Position numbers and translations under genes: made by a program. Shown one piece after another: positions 27,097 to 35,894 of a stretch of DNA of 64,000 nucleotides. Under the pieces are notes generated by a model. It was not told where the DNA came from. It saw nothing but the letters and a program-made list of their open reading frames with translations, and searched no databases. The stretch lies in the NCBI RefSeq assembly GCF_030209755.1, contig NZ_JARVRH010000004.1, positions 248,001 to 312,000 on the forward strand, in the 5' to 3' direction. This stretch comes from Arthrobacter sp. efr-133-TYG-118 (lineage in GTDB: Bacteria > Actinomycetota > Actinomycetes > Actinomycetales > Micrococcaceae). Within the stretch, counting starts at the first letter, position 1; the number at the start of each line of letters is the position of its first letter.

Positions 27097-27504
27097 ATGA
27101 CTACCCAGCTATACAGCCTTCTTCTACGAATCGTGGGCCTCATGGTCGCTGCATTCTCCTGCATTTCCGTCGGCCTCATTTGGACTTCTCCTGCCCCGGA
27201 TGGCCTCAACAATATTGATCCGCTCGCCCTGAAGAACACGACGGTCACCGTACTTCTCGTCTTCGCAGTGGCGGCACCCCTGCTTGCGGCCTTCAGCCCG
27301 GCCGGGAAATGGCTACCGTTCAAGGCGGCCATTTTCGCCGTCGCCGGTTTTGCCAACGCGGCGGCCCTCAGTCCGGTAATAGTTGTCCCGTTCCAGGGAA
27401 CGACGTCGGCCGTCGCCGTCGTCTGTGCCCTCGGGCTTGCGGTCCTCACCATCGTGGCCTTCATGGACTCAGTCCAGAAGAAGAGTCCCCGGAGCAAGTT
27501 CTAG
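27097..27504 (+). CDS. Small four-helix membrane protein, candidate immunity protein
   Basis: A 135-aa very hydrophobic protein with four helices and a basic C-terminus (QKKSPRSKF). No family recognised. It lies 36 bases after the previous gene and 6 bases before the large permease-like gene. Small basic hydrophobic proteins in circular bacteriocin clusters often give self-immunity, which makes this the first candidate; that is inference. Confidence 0.65.
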   Translation: MTTQLYSLLLRIVGLMVAAFSCISVGLIWTSPAPDGLNNIDPLALKNTTVTVLLVFAVAAPLLAAFSPAGKWLPFKAAIFAVAGFANAAALSPVIVVPFQGTTSAVAVVCALGLAVLTIVAFMDSVQKKSPRSKF

Positions 27505-27510
27505 GCGCTG

Positions 27511-29040
27511 ATGAGGACCAAAGTCTCTCCCGCCGACGTCGAAGGCCAGGTTTCGAACGCCAGGGTCACTGCCGCATCAGTCCGGCGGTCCGATTACCGG
27601 ATCCTGCGGGACTTCCGGGCGTTCGAAATCGTCAATGCGATGCGTTTGCCGCTCACCCTGGACGGCTTCAGGGCCCTCGCGATCTTAGGATCGATAGCCC
27701 TGGTCGTGCTCGGAACGATGGTGTTCGCGTCCACGATGTCTGTTCTCCGCGACGGCCCGCTCCGCCATGACACGGCCGCTGTGCTCAATTGGGGATTCCT
27801 CGCGATCTTCTACTTCGCTGTCGCGACAGTGCTCGCCGAGGTAGTTTCAAGCCGACGGCTGGCAGTCTCCGGCACTCCGCATTTGGAGCTCTTCCGGGCG
27901 ATGGAACTTCCCCTCCCACGGGTTGTCGTGAGATACGGCCTGGTCCCGGCCCTCCGCCGCACAGGCATCCTTTGGTATTCGGCCGCGGTATTCCTCATGG
28001 TCTTCTTTGAAGAATCGTCGAGCTACCTAGGTGTCGCGGCGGCTTCGGTCTCCGTCCTCACTCTCGCATCCTGTGCGTGCGCCTACTGTGTCCTCCATTT
28101 CGCTTCAACACCTGCACGACGGATAGGCCTCCGTTGGCTGTACTGTTTCCTGGCTCTCATCCTCGGATTGTTGCTCGGTGCTGCCACCGGCTTCCTCGTG
28201 CCTCGGCTCTCCCGACTCGACGGGCTCGCCGACGACCCCTCACGTTTCCTTCCGGCGTTGTGCTTGCTAGGGGCCGTCGTTTCCGGGGTGTTGGTCCTCC
28301 TCAGCATGCGAGCATGGCGCCGCCTCAGCTACTGCAAGATTTCCCTCGGCATCGGACGGGGCGGCAGCCAACGAGCGGTGCGAAACTTCGGGCTATTCGT
28401 TGTCACCGATCTGTTGAGCAGCAAACAGGGCTTGGTCATCACCACCATCGTGCTCGCCTGGATCGCCGTCGTTGGCATCCTCTTGGGAGCCAGGGGCATC
28501 CTTCCCCTGGACTCGGCTCTCGGCGGCGGGGAACTGCATAAAGGCTTGATTGGTATTGCCGTGCTCCTGAGCTTGGGGGTCACGGAACCGATGCTTTATC
28601 GGATCGGGCCCACCGCGAAGCTGTACCACTACCGCTTTGCGTGGGAGAACGGTTTCTCGGCCACTGCGATCGTTGTCCGGCTCGTCGGAATCTACGCTAT
28701 GGCGGGGGCGATCATCGGTGGATTTGTCTTCCTAGGGGCGCTTCTCGCCTTGGGCATTCCGGCTCCCGGTGCTGTACTCGCGGGTTTGATCGTCGCAGCG
28801 TCCGGAGTGGTCGCAGAATCGCTCTCCCGTCCGCCAACCACCACTGACGGCACCAAAGCCAATGATGTGATGGACGGCCTCTTCACGCTCCTCCTGATTT
28901 CTCCTTGCTCGCTCATCCTTGTTGTCAGCCCTGCGTTCAGCACCGTGCTGTTGTTGGGCTATTCCATCCTTTTGACCCTGGGAGCCGCCGTATGCCTGCA
29001 CCAACGTCTTTTGAGGCTTCGATCGAAATTGATTCTGTAA
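27511..29040 (+). CDS. Large permease-like membrane protein of the bacteriocin cluster
   Basis: A 509-aa protein with about 12-13 hydrophobic segments in two halves (28-290 and 300-505). No diagnostic motif of a known transporter family was seen; the arrangement resembles ABC-2-like permeases. The ABC ATPase gene begins inside its last 49 bases in another frame, so the two are translationally coupled and probably form an exporter for the peptide or for immunity. Confidence 0.72.
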   Translation: MRTKVSPADVEGQVSNARVTAASVRRSDYRILRDFRAFEIVNAMRLPLTLDGFRALAILGSIALVVLGTMVFASTMSVLRDGPLRHDTAAVLNWGFLAIFYFAVATVLAEVVSSRRLAVSGTPHLELFRAMELPLPRVVVRYGLVPALRRTGILWYSAAVFLMVFFEESSSYLGVAAASVSVLTLASCACAYCVLHFASTPARRIGLRWLYCFLALILGLLLGAATGFLVPRLSRLDGLADDPSRFLPALCLLGAVVSGVLVLLSMRAWRRLSYCKISLGIGRGGSQRAVRNFGLFVVTDLLSSKQGLVITTIVLAWIAVVGILLGARGILPLDSALGGGELHKGLIGIAVLLSLGVTEPMLYRIGPTAKLYHYRFAWENGFSATAIVVRLVGIYAMAGAIIGGFVFLGALLALGIPAPGAVLAGLIVAASGVVAESLSRPPTTTDGTKANDVMDGLFTLLLISPCSLILVVSPAFSTVLLLGYSILLTLGAAVCLHQRLLRLRSKLIL

Positions 29041-29636
29041 CCGCCGGCTACCGGGAAGGCTCACCCGTCCTGGACGGACTCAGCCTCAACGTGAACGAGC
29101 CGGGGCTCTACCGGGTGGCCGGCAGTAATGGCAGCGGGAAATCGACTCTCCTGGAGCTCATCAGCGGCTTTCTCCAACCTTGGGCAGGAAGCGTTCGTCT
29201 TTGCGGCATCGACGCCGCCTCCCCCGACGCGCGCCACGTACGGAGCGTCTGCCGTACGACGCCGGCGCTCTACCCCTCCATGACCGTTCACGATCATCTG
29301 GCTCTTGCGGCCCGCAGCCGTCAGGTCGGCCCGGAGGCCGGACTCACCCGACTGGCCAGATACGGATTGGAGGACTGGGTGGAGCAGCCCGTCTCCATGC
29401 TGTCGACAGGCAATATCCGCAAGCTCTGGCTGCTCATGTGCACTGTCGCCGATACCCCTGTGGTCGCCATCGATGAACCTTTCAACGGTATGGACGTTCG
29501 AGGCATCGAGGCACTGATCGACGAGCTCGGCGAGTGGGCACAGCGCAAAGTAGTTGTCCTCATCTCCCACACAGTTCCGGAGCAACTTACCGTTAGGCAT
29601 TCCTTCGTCTTCAAGCAGGAAAGTGGAACGTTGTAG
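28992..29636 (+). CDS. ABC transporter ATPase of the bacteriocin cluster
   Basis: A 214-aa ATPase. Walker A GSNGSGKST (~residues 43-51), Walker B VVAIDEP, and the switch His in ISHTV are intact. The signature motif reads LSTGNIRKL instead of LSGGQ. ATG 28992 overlaps the permease gene by 49 bases. It is the last gene of the plus-strand cluster, followed after 19 bases by the convergent LuxR gene. It presumably powers bacteriocin export or self-protection with the preceding membrane protein. Confidence 0.85.
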   Translation: MPAPTSFEASIEIDSVTAGYREGSPVLDGLSLNVNEPGLYRVAGSNGSGKSTLLELISGFLQPWAGSVRLCGIDAASPDARHVRSVCRTTPALYPSMTVHDHLALAARSRQVGPEAGLTRLARYGLEDWVEQPVSMLSTGNIRKLWLLMCTVADTPVVAIDEPFNGMDVRGIEALIDELGEWAQRKVVVLISHTVPEQLTVRHSFVFKQESGTL

Positions 29637-29655
29637 ATCGAAGCCCACATGCTGC

Positions 29656-32241
29656 TCACTCGGAAAGCCGCTTCTCGCGGAACGGAGACGAATCCCGGAC
29701 AAGGTCAAAGAGGGCGGTGCGGGACGGGCTTCCCGTTTTGCGCAGCGCGTTGGAGATGTGGCTTTCCACAGTCCTGATACTGATCCCCAGGTGCTCGGCG
29801 ATCTCGGGGTTGGAGCGATGACCGGCGAGGGCCGCTATCTCGATTTCCCGTACAGTGAGGGGCGAGTAGCTTCCGGAACTAAACGCGATGGGCTCATCCG
29901 CCGAGGGAAAGCGTGTCGCGAACATGGAGTACGCCCGGTCCATCGCGGCGGCACCGATGGTGTTGTCCACGAATGCATACCGCTTGAAGGCACCGCGGAG
30001 CAGCATCCGTACCTGGTAGAAATCGGCGTCTGGCTCGTAATGCTCGAGCAGCACGCCCAGCATTTGGTGGTCGTCCTCCACGACCGCACCAGCAATCGCC
30101 AAAAGCTGATCATGCGACGTGGAAGAGGCATACTCTTTCAAGGTCTGCCGAAGCAGTTCGAGAACCTTGCGGCCAGGGAGCAGGCACGTGAAGAACAGTG
30201 CAGAATAGATCGCCTCCAGAACATAGCCACGTTCGAGCTGCCGTTGAATGAGTTTCGCGGCCTTCCCGTCGAATACAGCAGGAATGAGGGGCCGCGCGGC
30301 GACGAGCTCGTACACTCCTCTCGCGGTCCCCGGGAGCGGGCCGATGTCTTCAGCTTCGCGCCGCGCCTGGGTGGCAAGGGTAGCTGCGGGCAAGATCGCG
30401 GACGTCGCCGTCCTCAGTCCAGCGAGCCTAAGCATGGCATCGTGGAGGGAAGCCACCAGGAAGCCGGGCCGTCCCATGGCAAAGATGCTGCCCATGAGAT
30501 ATTCGGCATCGTCGAAATAACCGCGGTAGATCAGGGCTTGGGCAGCCACATAGGTGTTGGAAACCATCCCGAATTGATCCAGGTTGCGGCGGGCTTCTGC
30601 GCGCTGGTCAAGCGCAAAGACAATTGACTCCTCACTCCGCCCCGAGCTGAACAATGCCATTCCGCGGATGAACGGTTTGATTCCTGGAATGCCCCTTAAT
30701 CCGGCTGAAGTGTCGATGGCTTTGAGCGCGGCGGAGGGGTTGAATCGGTAGAGTTCCAGAATGCCTCGGATGCTGGATATGACACCGCTTTCAGGGTGAC
30801 GATCGTGTAGCCGCGCAAAGATTTCGTCGAGGTTCTCCGGCATTCGATCGTAGGACGCCACGAGGAAAAGTTCCGCGGCTTCGGATTCTGCGGCCCACTC
30901 GGGACGTTCCTTCCCGAAGCTCCTGAGGAGGCCGGCTGCAGAATCCAGTCCTTTGCCTTTGTAGATCGCCCAAAGTGCTTTGGTAAATGCCAGGAACAGG
31001 AGATCGCACGGTTCTCCCTCCGAGGTCAAGGTCTGGGCAAGCACGCGCTCAATTCTCGAAGCGTCAATAGGCGAGCCCCAGTAAACGCTCAGAAGCGCCA
31101 CGGCATTCGGTACTGATCTGTCGGCATCCCACAGCTCGTAGCGCTGACGCTCCAGAACGGAGATTTGCTCCTGAAAATGGCGCGCAGTGGCTGCGTCGTC
31201 GGAGCTCCGTTCGAGGCGCAGCGCGGCCAGAACCCGCATCAGCGAATCAGCCGAGTTGACGTCAATGTGGGGGTCCTGTGGCAAACCACTGAGGGCTCGT
31301 GTGATTCGACTCTTCAGGACCCGCCTGCTTGTGAGCACCCTTTGACCACGGAAATAGTCAGCGAGGACCGGCGGGGTAATCACAGCGCAGACAGTGTTGT
31401 GGAGATCCTCTATGACGGAAATGAGGCCGCGCTGCTCGAGCCTGTCGAGAACGTCGGAATGGACTATCTGTTGAAGCACATCGAGAGGCGTCGTCCCGGC
31501 GATGGCCATGGCTTGAAGGCCCGTGAGTTCGTCGGGTTCAAGTCCTTCGAGGAGGGATTCCACCGTGCCATGGAGGTGCTCATTCCACAGGGTGTCGCCT
31601 GTCATGTGCCATTGACCATGGCGAAGGACAATCAAGCCACTGAGGGATGCAGTTTCCGCGATGCGAACCACAAGCCGGGGGTTCCCTGCCGATTTCGTCA
31701 GGATCCGGGCGGTGGTGTCCGTGTCCGCCGGAGCTCCCAGAATATCGGTGAGGAGCACGTTCACCTGATCGTAGCGAAGCGGATTCAGGTGAACCCTGGC
31801 TTCCGGACCCGGGCTGAGCATCGCAGGCTGTGCCATCGAGTAGATGGAAGACTCGCTCATCGTGACGATCATGGGCCGCTTTGTCCGACGCCGGACGGCG
31901 TCCAGAACCGCTACAGTCTCCGTGTCGACGAACTCAAGGTCATCGACTACAAGCACGCGCTCCCCTGGCGTGGAGAGTCGGCTTGCCAAGGTGTCAGCCA
32001 CACCTAGAACGCCCAATTGGCCTATTCGAATATCCAGGCTCAGGCTATGTATTCCACCAAATGGTATTCCGCGATGTGAGCGGAGTCCCGAAATGGAGTA
32101 AACCGTTGCTCCGGTATTTTCCAGATCGGCGATAGCTTTTTGCGCGACACTCGTGCGGCCGCTGCCAGGCGCGCCGACAATTCGAACCATCATTCCGCGA
32201 GCAACGTAGTCCAGCGTTCGCCGAACTTCTTGATCGAACAC
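29656..32241 (-). CDS. Large LuxR-family AAA regulator (LAL/MalT-like)
   Basis: An 861-aa regulator. Walker A GAPGSGRTS at residues 23-31 and a Walker B-like LVVDDLEFVD near residue 97 form an N-terminal STAND/AAA ATPase. A long helical TPR-like middle follows. The C-terminal ~65 residues are a LuxR HTH (SPLTVREIEIAALAGHRSNP, EIAEHLGISIRTVESHISNA). GTG 32241 is the only plausible start before an upstream stop at 32278. It is convergent with the bacteriocin genes, and a repeat array oriented towards it (32455-32539) lies upstream, so it is the likely cluster-specific activator. Confidence 0.85.
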   Translation of the reverse strand: MFDQEVRRTLDYVARGMMVRIVGAPGSGRTSVAQKAIADLENTGATVYSISGLRSHRGIPFGGIHSLSLDIRIGQLGVLGVADTLASRLSTPGERVLVVDDLEFVDTETVAVLDAVRRRTKRPMIVTMSESSIYSMAQPAMLSPGPEARVHLNPLRYDQVNVLLTDILGAPADTDTTARILTKSAGNPRLVVRIAETASLSGLIVLRHGQWHMTGDTLWNEHLHGTVESLLEGLEPDELTGLQAMAIAGTTPLDVLQQIVHSDVLDRLEQRGLISVIEDLHNTVCAVITPPVLADYFRGQRVLTSRRVLKSRITRALSGLPQDPHIDVNSADSLMRVLAALRLERSSDDAATARHFQEQISVLERQRYELWDADRSVPNAVALLSVYWGSPIDASRIERVLAQTLTSEGEPCDLLFLAFTKALWAIYKGKGLDSAAGLLRSFGKERPEWAAESEAAELFLVASYDRMPENLDEIFARLHDRHPESGVISSIRGILELYRFNPSAALKAIDTSAGLRGIPGIKPFIRGMALFSSGRSEESIVFALDQRAEARRNLDQFGMVSNTYVAAQALIYRGYFDDAEYLMGSIFAMGRPGFLVASLHDAMLRLAGLRTATSAILPAATLATQARREAEDIGPLPGTARGVYELVAARPLIPAVFDGKAAKLIQRQLERGYVLEAIYSALFFTCLLPGRKVLELLRQTLKEYASSTSHDQLLAIAGAVVEDDHQMLGVLLEHYEPDADFYQVRMLLRGAFKRYAFVDNTIGAAAMDRAYSMFATRFPSADEPIAFSSGSYSPLTVREIEIAALAGHRSNPEIAEHLGISIRTVESHISNALRKTGSPSRTALFDLVRDSSPFREKRLSE

Positions 32242-32846
32242 TCGCGATCCAACTTTCTCTGATGCGCTGATCCAGCACTATCCGGTCCCTAGGTGGTGCG
32301 AGGTCCAGACGATTCAACTGTTTACCGTCCAAAGCCGGGCGTTGGCAGGCGGACACCCAAGCACTCCCACGGAATCCCCCGGGTGCGCTGACGAACCTCG
32401 TTCCAAGGGCAACCGTAAAGTCCGGGACCGCCATCTAAGTGGTGTTTTGGCGAAACTCAGTGTGCGCGGGGAGGCGTCTACGTGTGCCGACGTGGGGTTT
32501 TGTTTCGCATCTACGTGTGCGCCGGTGAAAACTCAGTGTTCCCCCGGCGTCCAAAGAAGTGAGGTTTGGCAGTGGTTTCTCCATGGCTCTCCCGATGGTG
32601 GTCTCTTGCTTTCGACGCTACGGGGGTTTCGCGGCCGCCTCCAGATCGAACCTCACACATGTGGATATTTATTCGAATCTTCTTATTTCAGATCGAATAT
32701 AGTTTCTAATCAGGATCTAGCACCATGCTTTTGAGGGCTCCGTCAAGAGGCCCTCTCATCTATGTGGACAACTTCTTCTTTTCCCGCATTTCGGATGCTA
32801 GGATCTGCTGACATTCGCGTCAAAAACTGAATCATGGGGGCAATAA
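32242..32846. other. 605-base intergenic region between regulator and excalibur lipoprotein
   Basis: Holds repeat array B (32455-32539). The part from about 32650 to 32846 is AT-rich and probably contains the promoter of the lipoprotein gene at 32847. Reading frames here are short or overlap the regulator; no gene is supported. Confidence 0.4.
32455..32539 (-). repeat. Array B: inverted ACACNNAGA-type units upstream of the LuxR regulator
   Basis: Read on the minus strand: ACACTGAGT (32531-32539), ACACGTAGA (32510-32518), ACACGTAGA (32477-32485) and ACACTGAGT (32455-32463), spaced 21, 33 and 22 bases. Orientation is towards the regulator gene, as array A is towards the bacteriocin gene. The nearest unit is ~215 bases from the regulator start. 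Confidence 0.65.
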
Positions 32847-33551
32847 ATGAATACTCGCGCGCGTGAAAACAACGGGGAAATAAAGCACGCGTCGCACGAC
32901 TTTTTGAAATCTCGCAAAGCTGCCTTCAAGGTCTTCGCAATCGTCACGTCAACAGCCGCAGCGCTCTCCCTTGCGGCGTGCGGCGGAGCCGGCCCAACAA
33001 GTTCGCTGGCCGGCGCTACGCAATCAGCGTCAGCGTCCACCTCGGCGACGCCAACTCCTACGCCCACACCGACACCGACACCGACCGCGCCTAAGTCCGC
33101 GTCCTGCGTGACGGAAAACGCAACGGAGAGCTATCCACCCAAGGAGTTCATTTGCACCAAGTCCGACGCGGGAGCCCTGCTCTGGATGGAACGCTCGGAG
33201 TCCAAGAAGGTAACGGATGCTCGCGCCGCAACGGCCGCAGCGACGGCGAAGGCTGCGGCAGACAAGGCGGCAGCGGACAAAGCCGCTGCTGATGCCGCAG
33301 CAGCTCAGGCAGCGGCAGCTCAGGCTGCGGCCCAGGCAAAGGCTGACGCCGATGCTGCTGCAGTGAAGGCACAACAAGACCAAGCCCAGGCGAGGCAGGT
33401 ACAGCCGGTCGCGCCGCCCGTGGCGCCCTCGTCGGTTTACTACGCGAACTGTACGGCCGCCCGGGCCGCCGGCGCCGCACCTATCTATCGGGGCCAGCCG
33501 GGTTACCGGCCCGCGCTGGACAGGGATAACGACGGCATAGCCTGCGAATAA
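32847..33551 (+). CDS. Excalibur-domain lipoprotein with Ala-rich helix
   Basis: A 234-aa exported protein. The N-terminus has a hydrophobic segment ending LSLAACGG, a lipobox, so the mature protein is probably a lipid-anchored surface protein. Then come a Thr-Pro (TPTPTP) linker, a short Cys-containing domain (~residues 88-115), a long AAADKAAADKAAAD-type coiled coil (~125-190) and a C-terminal excalibur Ca-binding motif DRDNDGIACE preceded by YYANC. GGGGGCAATAA precedes the ATG. Function unknown; excalibur domains occur in surface proteins and nucleases. Confidence 0.8.
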   Translation: MNTRARENNGEIKHASHDFLKSRKAAFKVFAIVTSTAAALSLAACGGAGPTSSLAGATQSASASTSATPTPTPTPTPTPTAPKSASCVTENATESYPPKEFICTKSDAGALLWMERSESKKVTDARAATAAATAKAAADKAAADKAAADAAAAQAAAAQAAAQAKADADAAAVKAQQDQAQARQVQPVAPPVAPSSVYYANCTAARAAGAAPIYRGQPGYRPALDRDNDGIACE

Positions 33552-33585
33552 GGGCTACACAGGACAACCTAGGGACACAGCCGGG

Positions 33586-33672
33586 TTCTGCTGGATCACT
33601 CTCTTCGCCGAAGTTGCCGGTCCCGTGATTCCGCGGGCCCGGCAATTTGTCCATTCGAGTGATTGAGCAGAA
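33586..33672. terminator. Nested stem-loop after the excalibur gene
   Basis: The outer arms 33586-33601 and 33657-33672 pair at 14 of 16 positions. The inner arms TTGCCGGTCCCG (33614-33625) and CGGGCCCGGCAA (33634-33645) pair at 11 of 12, followed by TTTGT. The inner stem looks like a terminator; the outer pairing is unexplained. Confidence 0.6.
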
Positions 33673-33758
33673 TCCATTGTCCGAGCGAAGACGATCCCCG
33701 GACCGGACATGACCAAGCCCAGGGCCGGGCGCTACAGCAAAGCTGGGCGACACGCCGA

Positions 33759-33796
33759 ATCCCTGTCGACACCTGGATTCAGGTGTCGACAGGGAT
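33759..33796. repeat. Perfect 17-bp inverted repeat
   Basis: ATCCCTGTCGACACCTG and CAGGTGTCGACAGGGAT are exact complements with a 4-base loop. It lies in the gap between the excalibur gene and the cspA terminator. There is no T tract, so its role (terminator, processing signal or dispersed repeat) is open. Confidence 0.7.
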
Positions 33797-33858
33797 CTAG
33801 CGCATCCCGGGGTAATTTGCGCGTCGCGAAGTAGTCACTCAACCCGGAAATAGGCACA

Positions 33859-33895
33859 AAAAAGCAGGGCCGGTCATTGACCGGCCCTGCTTTTT
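33859..33895 (-). terminator. Terminator of cspA
   Basis: AAAAAGCAGGGCCGGTCA and TGACCGGCCCTGCTTTTT form an 18-bp stem with flanking A/T tracts, 13 bases past the cspA stop codon on the minus strand. Confidence 0.9.
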
Positions 33896-33907
33896 GAAAT
33901 CCGAAGC

Positions 33908-34111
33908 TTAGAGAGCCTGGATGTTTACTGCCTGGGGACCCTTGGGGCCCTGCTCGACGTCAAAGGAAACCTTCTGGTTCTCTTCGAGGGAGCGGTAGCC
34001 GCCCGAGTTGATTGCAGAGTAGTGAGCGAAAACGTCCTGGCTGCCATCTTCCGGGGAGATGAAGCCGAAGCCCTTTTCAGAGTTGAACCACTTGACGATA
34101 CCTGTAGCCAT
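33908..34111 (-). CDS. cspA: Cold-shock protein
   Basis: A 67-aa single-stranded nucleic-acid-binding protein. [20 protein letters not shown] contains RNP1 (KGFGFI), and DVFAHYSAI carries RNP2. It is the standard length for the family and acts as an RNA chaperone. AAGGAAA lies 9-15 bases before the ATG. The ~340-base upstream region leaves room for a long 5' UTR, which many csp mRNAs have. Divergent from the Wadjet operon. Confidence 0.95.
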   Translation of the reverse strand: MATGIVKWFNSEKGFGFISPEDGSQDVFAHYSAINSGGYRSLEENQKVSFDVEQGPKGPQAVNIQAL

Positions 34112-34451
34112 TTTTTCAGTTTCCTTACTGAAGGTGGAGGTTGTCCCGACTGTCGGGCCTCCGGTGTGGGGTGTTCTCCACCGTTACTTCAGAAGGTCGC
34201 GGTTGATGAACCGCGGGAACTGCCTGAACTACCAAATGCCAAACACAACAACAGCTACAAGCATACAGGCCTTTGGGCGGATGGCTACTATTTGCCAAAA
34301 ACTTCATCGGCCGCGCGCCGCCAAGCGGACAACTGCGCACACACTGCGCCCTTAATGTCCGGGACCTCGCTTAGCCTAGAGTCACGGGATGGAGCCGCGG
34401 AAGTGCACCCGTGCGTGAACGCGGCTGGCCTGGCTGGAACCAGAGGAACAT
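34112..34451. promoter_or_regulatory. Divergent region between cspA and jetA
   Basis: 340 bases carrying the cspA promoter and probable long 5' UTR on the minus strand, and the jetA promoter on the plus strand. Small palindromes (CCCGACTGTCGGG at ~34146) occur near the cspA start. AGAGGAAC precedes jetA. No gene supported. Confidence 0.45.
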
Positions 34452-35894
34452 ATGGATTACTACGCAATAAATTCGCTGCGTGAAAACCATGCAGGATGGG
34501 CCTTGCTGCGCGCCCAGAACGCTCCCCTGGCTGTGCACTTCTTCATGGCAGCGTTTACTGTTCCCAACCAACGAAACATCGGGCGGCAGCATCTGATCGA
34601 CATTCTGGAGGACGTGCTGTTCGGCATCCGCGAGTCCTTCGGCGAGGGAAAATTTCCCCGTCCAGCATCGGAATACCTCGACGATTGGGCCAACCCGGAA
34701 CGGGCCTGGTTGCGGAAATACTACGTTCCAGGCGAGGACGAACCCCACTACGATCTCACCGCAGCCGCGGAGGACGTGGTGCGGTGGGTCGAGAACCTGC
34801 GCGGGAGGGATTTCGTGGCCACTCAGTCCCGCCTGACCAGCATTTTCGCCGTACTCAAGACGCTCGTCCAGCAATCCGAGACAGACCCGGAAGTGCGCTT
34901 GGCCGAGCTCCAGCGCCAGCGCGACGGGATCGACGCCGAAATGCAGCGCCTACGCGAAGGCAACATCAAGGTCATGAGCGCACCGGAAGCGCTGGACCAC
35001 TTCCAACAGCTGACCACTTTGGCCAAAGACTTGCTCTCAGACTTCCGTGAAGTCGAACAAAACTTCCGGCGGCTTGACCGCCAGGTGCGCGAGCAGATCG
35101 CCACGTGGGATGGCAGCCAAGGCGAGCTCCTCGACTCCATTTTTGCCAACCAGCAGGATATTGGCAGCTCCCTTCAGGGACGCACCTTCCAGGGATTCTG
35201 GGACTACCTCATGTCCCCGCAACTCCGGACGGAGCTACGGGACCTTCTGCAGCGCGCCACGCAGATCGAAGCCCTGTCCAGCATGGACAATCTCCATGCC
35301 GTGGCCAACCTCCACCAGGACTGGCTGCCCGCCGTCGAACAGACACAGGCGACCGTCCGCCAACTGTCGCAGCAAATGCGCAGGCTCCTGGACGACAAGG
35401 TCTTCCTGGAGAACAAGCGGATCATGCAATTGATCCGAAGTGTCGAGTCGACCGCCCTCACTACCCGCGCCCAACCGCCGTCGGGCCTTTTCATGGAGAT
35501 CGACGCCCCATTAGTGGATGTCGCGCTGCCGTTCGAGCGTCCCCTCTACGAGCCGGGCAGCAGGGTCTTGGTGATGGACGACATCGTCACTGCCGACGAC
35601 GCCGATGTTGACGCCGGCGCCCTGTTCAGCCAGTTCTATGTGGACAAGGAGCACCTCAAGTCCCATATCGATGCGGTCCTGGAGGACGCCGACCAGGCCA
35701 CGTTGGCTGACATCACCGCCGCCTACCCCCTCTCGCAGGGACTGGCGGAGCTGGTTGCCTATTACCAATTGGCCGCCGAGTCGGAATGGGCGAACATCAA
35801 CCCGGAGGCGACGCAGCAACTGTCCTGGTCCCTGCCGGACGGAAGCATCCGCGAAGCGACAATCGATCAGATCATCTTTGTGAGGCCTGCGTGA
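34452..35894 (+). CDS. jetA: Wadjet subunit JetA (DUF3375)
   Basis: The kleisin-like subunit of the Wadjet SMC complex, which recognises and linearises circular plasmids. A 480-aa DUF3375 protein: MDYYAINSLRENHAGWALLR, FFMAAFTVPNQRNIGRQHLI and coiled-coil-rich residues ~135-330, ending with a winged-helix-like C-terminal region. AGAGGAAC precedes the ATG. First gene of a four-gene operon with overlapping reading frames. Confidence 0.9.
   Translation: MDYYAINSLRENHAGWALLRAQNAPLAVHFFMAAFTVPNQRNIGRQHLIDILEDVLFGIRESFGEGKFPRPASEYLDDWANPERAWLRKYYVPGEDEPHYDLTAAAEDVVRWVENLRGRDFVATQSRLTSIFAVLKTLVQQSETDPEVRLAELQRQRDGIDAEMQRLREGNIKVMSAPEALDHFQQLTTLAKDLLSDFREVEQNFRRLDRQVREQIATWDGSQGELLDSIFANQQDIGSSLQGRTFQGFWDYLMSPQLRTELRDLLQRATQIEALSSMDNLHAVANLHQDWLPAVEQTQATVRQLSQQMRRLLDDKVFLENKRIMQLIRSVESTALTTRAQPPSGLFMEIDAPLVDVALPFERPLYEPGSRVLVMDDIVTADDADVDAGALFSQFYVDKEHLKSHIDAVLEDADQATLADITAAYPLSQGLAELVAYYQLAAESEWANINPEATQQLSWSLPDGSIREATIDQIIFVRPA

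Noticed and set aside
32045..32434. A 129-aa minus-strand reading frame
   Set aside because: Overlaps the LuxR gene start in another frame and is Arg/Ser-rich shadow sequence.
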